From CAYVTZ01 sp964454685 (lineage in GTDB: Bacteria > Bacillota > Clostridia > Christensenellales > Christensenellaceae), in contig CAYVTZ010000036.1 in the NCBI GenBank assembly GCA_964454685.1, positions 1 to 29,882 of the forward strand: a DNA stretch of 29,882 nt, written 5' to 3'. Both the position numbers and the translations under genes were made by a program. Within the stretch, counting starts at the first letter, position 1, and the number at the start of each line of letters is the position of its first letter. Shown piece by piece: positions 28,941 to 29,882 of the stretch. The notes under the pieces are model-generated. The model was not told the DNA's origin, did no database searches, and was given only the letters and a program-made list of their open reading frames with translations.

Positions 28941-29345
28941 ATGAAAAAAGTGTTGGCGGTGTTGGTGATTGTGGCGTTGATGGCAGGGTGCCTTGTGGGG
29001 TGCGCTGGCGGGGCGTTGCAGGAAAAGGATTTTCTGATTTACAAGGATGGGAAGGAAGTCAAGAATCCGGACGAGGACGAATGGGGAACGGTTTACTTAG
29101 AGGAAGGCGAGCAGACAGCACGGGGCATCAAGTTGGGTGATTCGATTGAAACGGTGGAACAAGCATACAAGGATATTGAAATGAAGCGTTCGGAAGCTCC
29201 ACAAAATCAAACGATAATACAGATGAGTGATGGACGAGGATACCGTCTGACATTTCAGTTTTTGGAGAATGGGACTTTAGGCTTGTTTGCGACCCAAAAT
29301 AAAGAGGAGGCAGACGCCTTTGATGCGAAATACGGGGTGGACTGA
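28941..29345 (+). CDS. Putative lipoprotein, paralogue 2
   Basis: A 134-residue paralogue of the gene at 28373. The signal peptide MKKVLAVLVIVALMAGCLVGC has a good lipobox (LVGC, lipid on C21). The first 40 codons and about 130 bp upstream are nearly identical to cassette 3. The middle (DIEMKRSEAPQNQTIIQMSD) resembles cassette 3 more than cassette 1, while the end (RGYRLTFQFLENGTLGLFAT) resembles cassette 1. This mosaic suggests recombination among copies. Function unknown; membrane-anchored on the outer face. Confidence 0.8.
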   Translation: MKKVLAVLVIVALMAGCLVGCAGGALQEKDFLIYKDGKEVKNPDEDEWGTVYLEEGEQTARGIKLGDSIETVEQAYKDIEMKRSEAPQNQTIIQMSDGRGYRLTFQFLENGTLGLFATQNKEEADAFDAKYGVD

Positions 29346-29374
29346 ATAGATTATGGATTGACGGCAAAAATAGG

Positions 29375-29400
29375 AAAGAGCGTACGAGAGTGCGCTCTTT
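29375..29400 (+). terminator. Terminator of lipoprotein cassette 2
   Basis: AAAGAGCG (29375-29382) / CGCTCTTT (29393-29400), running into T. Confidence 0.8.
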
Positions 29401-29462
29401 TCAATTTACAAGGTAGAATTTAGAATACAAAATTAAGGAGTGCGCGTGTGTGCAACATGGGT

Positions 29463-29491
29463 TTGATTTTATGAGAGGTTTGTGCTATCAT
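29463..29491 (+). promoter_or_regulatory. Promoter of lipoprotein cassette 3
   Basis: TTGATT (29463-29468), 17 nt, TATCAT (29486-29491). Confidence 0.7.
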
Positions 29492-29519
29492 ACTTCCAAA
29501 AGGAACGGAGGATGAAAGT

Positions 29520-29834
29520 ATGAAAAAAGTGTTGGCGGTGTTGGTGATTGTGGCGTTGATGGCAGGGTGCCTTGTGGGGTGCGCTGGCGGGGCGTTGCAG
29601 GAAAAGGATTTTCTGATTTACAAGGATGGGAAGGAAATTGCAAACCCAGATGAACGCGAGCAAGGTGTAGTATTTTTAATTAATGAAGACGAGCAGACGG
29701 CGCGAGGCATCAAGCTTGGAGACTCTATGGAAACTGTGGAACAAGTATATAAAGGGATCGAAACCAAGCGTTCAGAAGCTCCGCAAAATCAAGTGATGTT
29801 GCAGATGAGCGACGGGCGAGGGTATCGTTGGTAG
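29520..29834 (+). pseudogene. Putative lipoprotein paralogue 3, truncated
   Basis: The same signal peptide and opening as paralogue 2 (MKKVLAVLVIVALMAGCLVGC), then NPDEREQGVVFLINEDEQTA and RGIKLGDSMETVEQVYKGIE. The reading frame ends at MSDGRGYRW followed by TAG, 104 residues, whereas paralogues 1 and 2 continue for about 30 more residues from RGYRLTFQF. The DNA after about 29830 no longer matches the family and the expected terminator is missing, so the 3' end was lost by deletion, recombination or insertion of something that continues past the window. A shortened but functional protein is possible. Confidence 0.7.
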
Positions 29835-29882
29835 TGCTGAAAAAAATGTGTAAACCTCCATTGTCAGATGAGATAAAATGAT

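Larger units (their letters stand above)
28305..29834 (+). repeat. Tandem lipoprotein cassette array
   Basis: Three promoter-gene units with start codons 568 and 579 bp apart. The block from the upstream 'GTGCAACATGGG' motif through the first 40 codons is almost identical in units 2 and 3 and close in unit 1; the remainder diverges. Confidence 0.8.

Overview
The window looks like chromosomal DNA of an anaerobic, Gram-positive Clostridia-type bacterium, probably a gut commensal. The clues are sigma-A style promoters (TTGACA/TATAAT with 16-17 bp spacing), strong AGGAGG ribosome binding sites, many Rho-independent terminators, a DUF1858 / rubredoxin / flavodiiron set for detoxifying O2 or NO, and PBSX-type phage genes. 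I cannot name the species. A run of 100 N inside a repeat-rich gene shows that this is a draft assembly.

Layout. 1-2290 is worn-down accessory DNA: the tail of a large serine recombinase, a PadR regulator with an alpha/beta hydrolase, and a dinD pseudogene. 2414-13013 holds three cyclic-di-GMP proteins (EAL-CBS-GGDEF, PAS-HD-GYP-PAS, membrane GGDEF-EAL). Between them lie a small unknown protein, a Mef-type macrolide efflux pump behind a leader-peptide attenuator, and a secreted Ig-like (Big_2) repeat protein. 13083-14962 is the oxidative/nitrosative stress set. 15010-18980 has a structured intergenic repeat, a membrane protein with a sigma-region-2-like head, and a minus-strand run of small genes (YgjP-like metalloprotease, PPC/DUF296, membrane protein, small helical protein, YegP-like protein).

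19136-27722 is a decayed prophage or phage-like island: ImmA-type protease, XRE repressor, a divergent early promoter with a palindromic operator, two small Cys-rich proteins, a sigma-like late regulator, terminase small and large subunits, and an isolated tail-assembly chaperone that keeps an in-phase -1 slippery heptamer and a T extension. No portal, capsid or tail genes remain. A large secreted repeat protein on the opposite strand sits inside this island. 26554-28304 and 15010-15436 carry a dispersed, multi-hairpin repeat family. 28305-29882 is a tandem array of near-identical promoter/lipoprotein cassettes, the last one truncated.

The most promising unusual signals are: (1) the Mef leader, which encodes MRYIRLK with a macrolide-arrest-like R-L-K end and is followed by a terminator; (2) the A_AAA_AAC frameshift site with a 48-codon -1 extension in the tail chaperone; (3) the structured repeat family, whose hairpins keep pairing through compensatory changes; (4) a compact terminator/antiterminator leader ahead of the Big_2 protein; and (5) the lipoprotein cassette array, with conserved 5' ends and diverging 3' ends.
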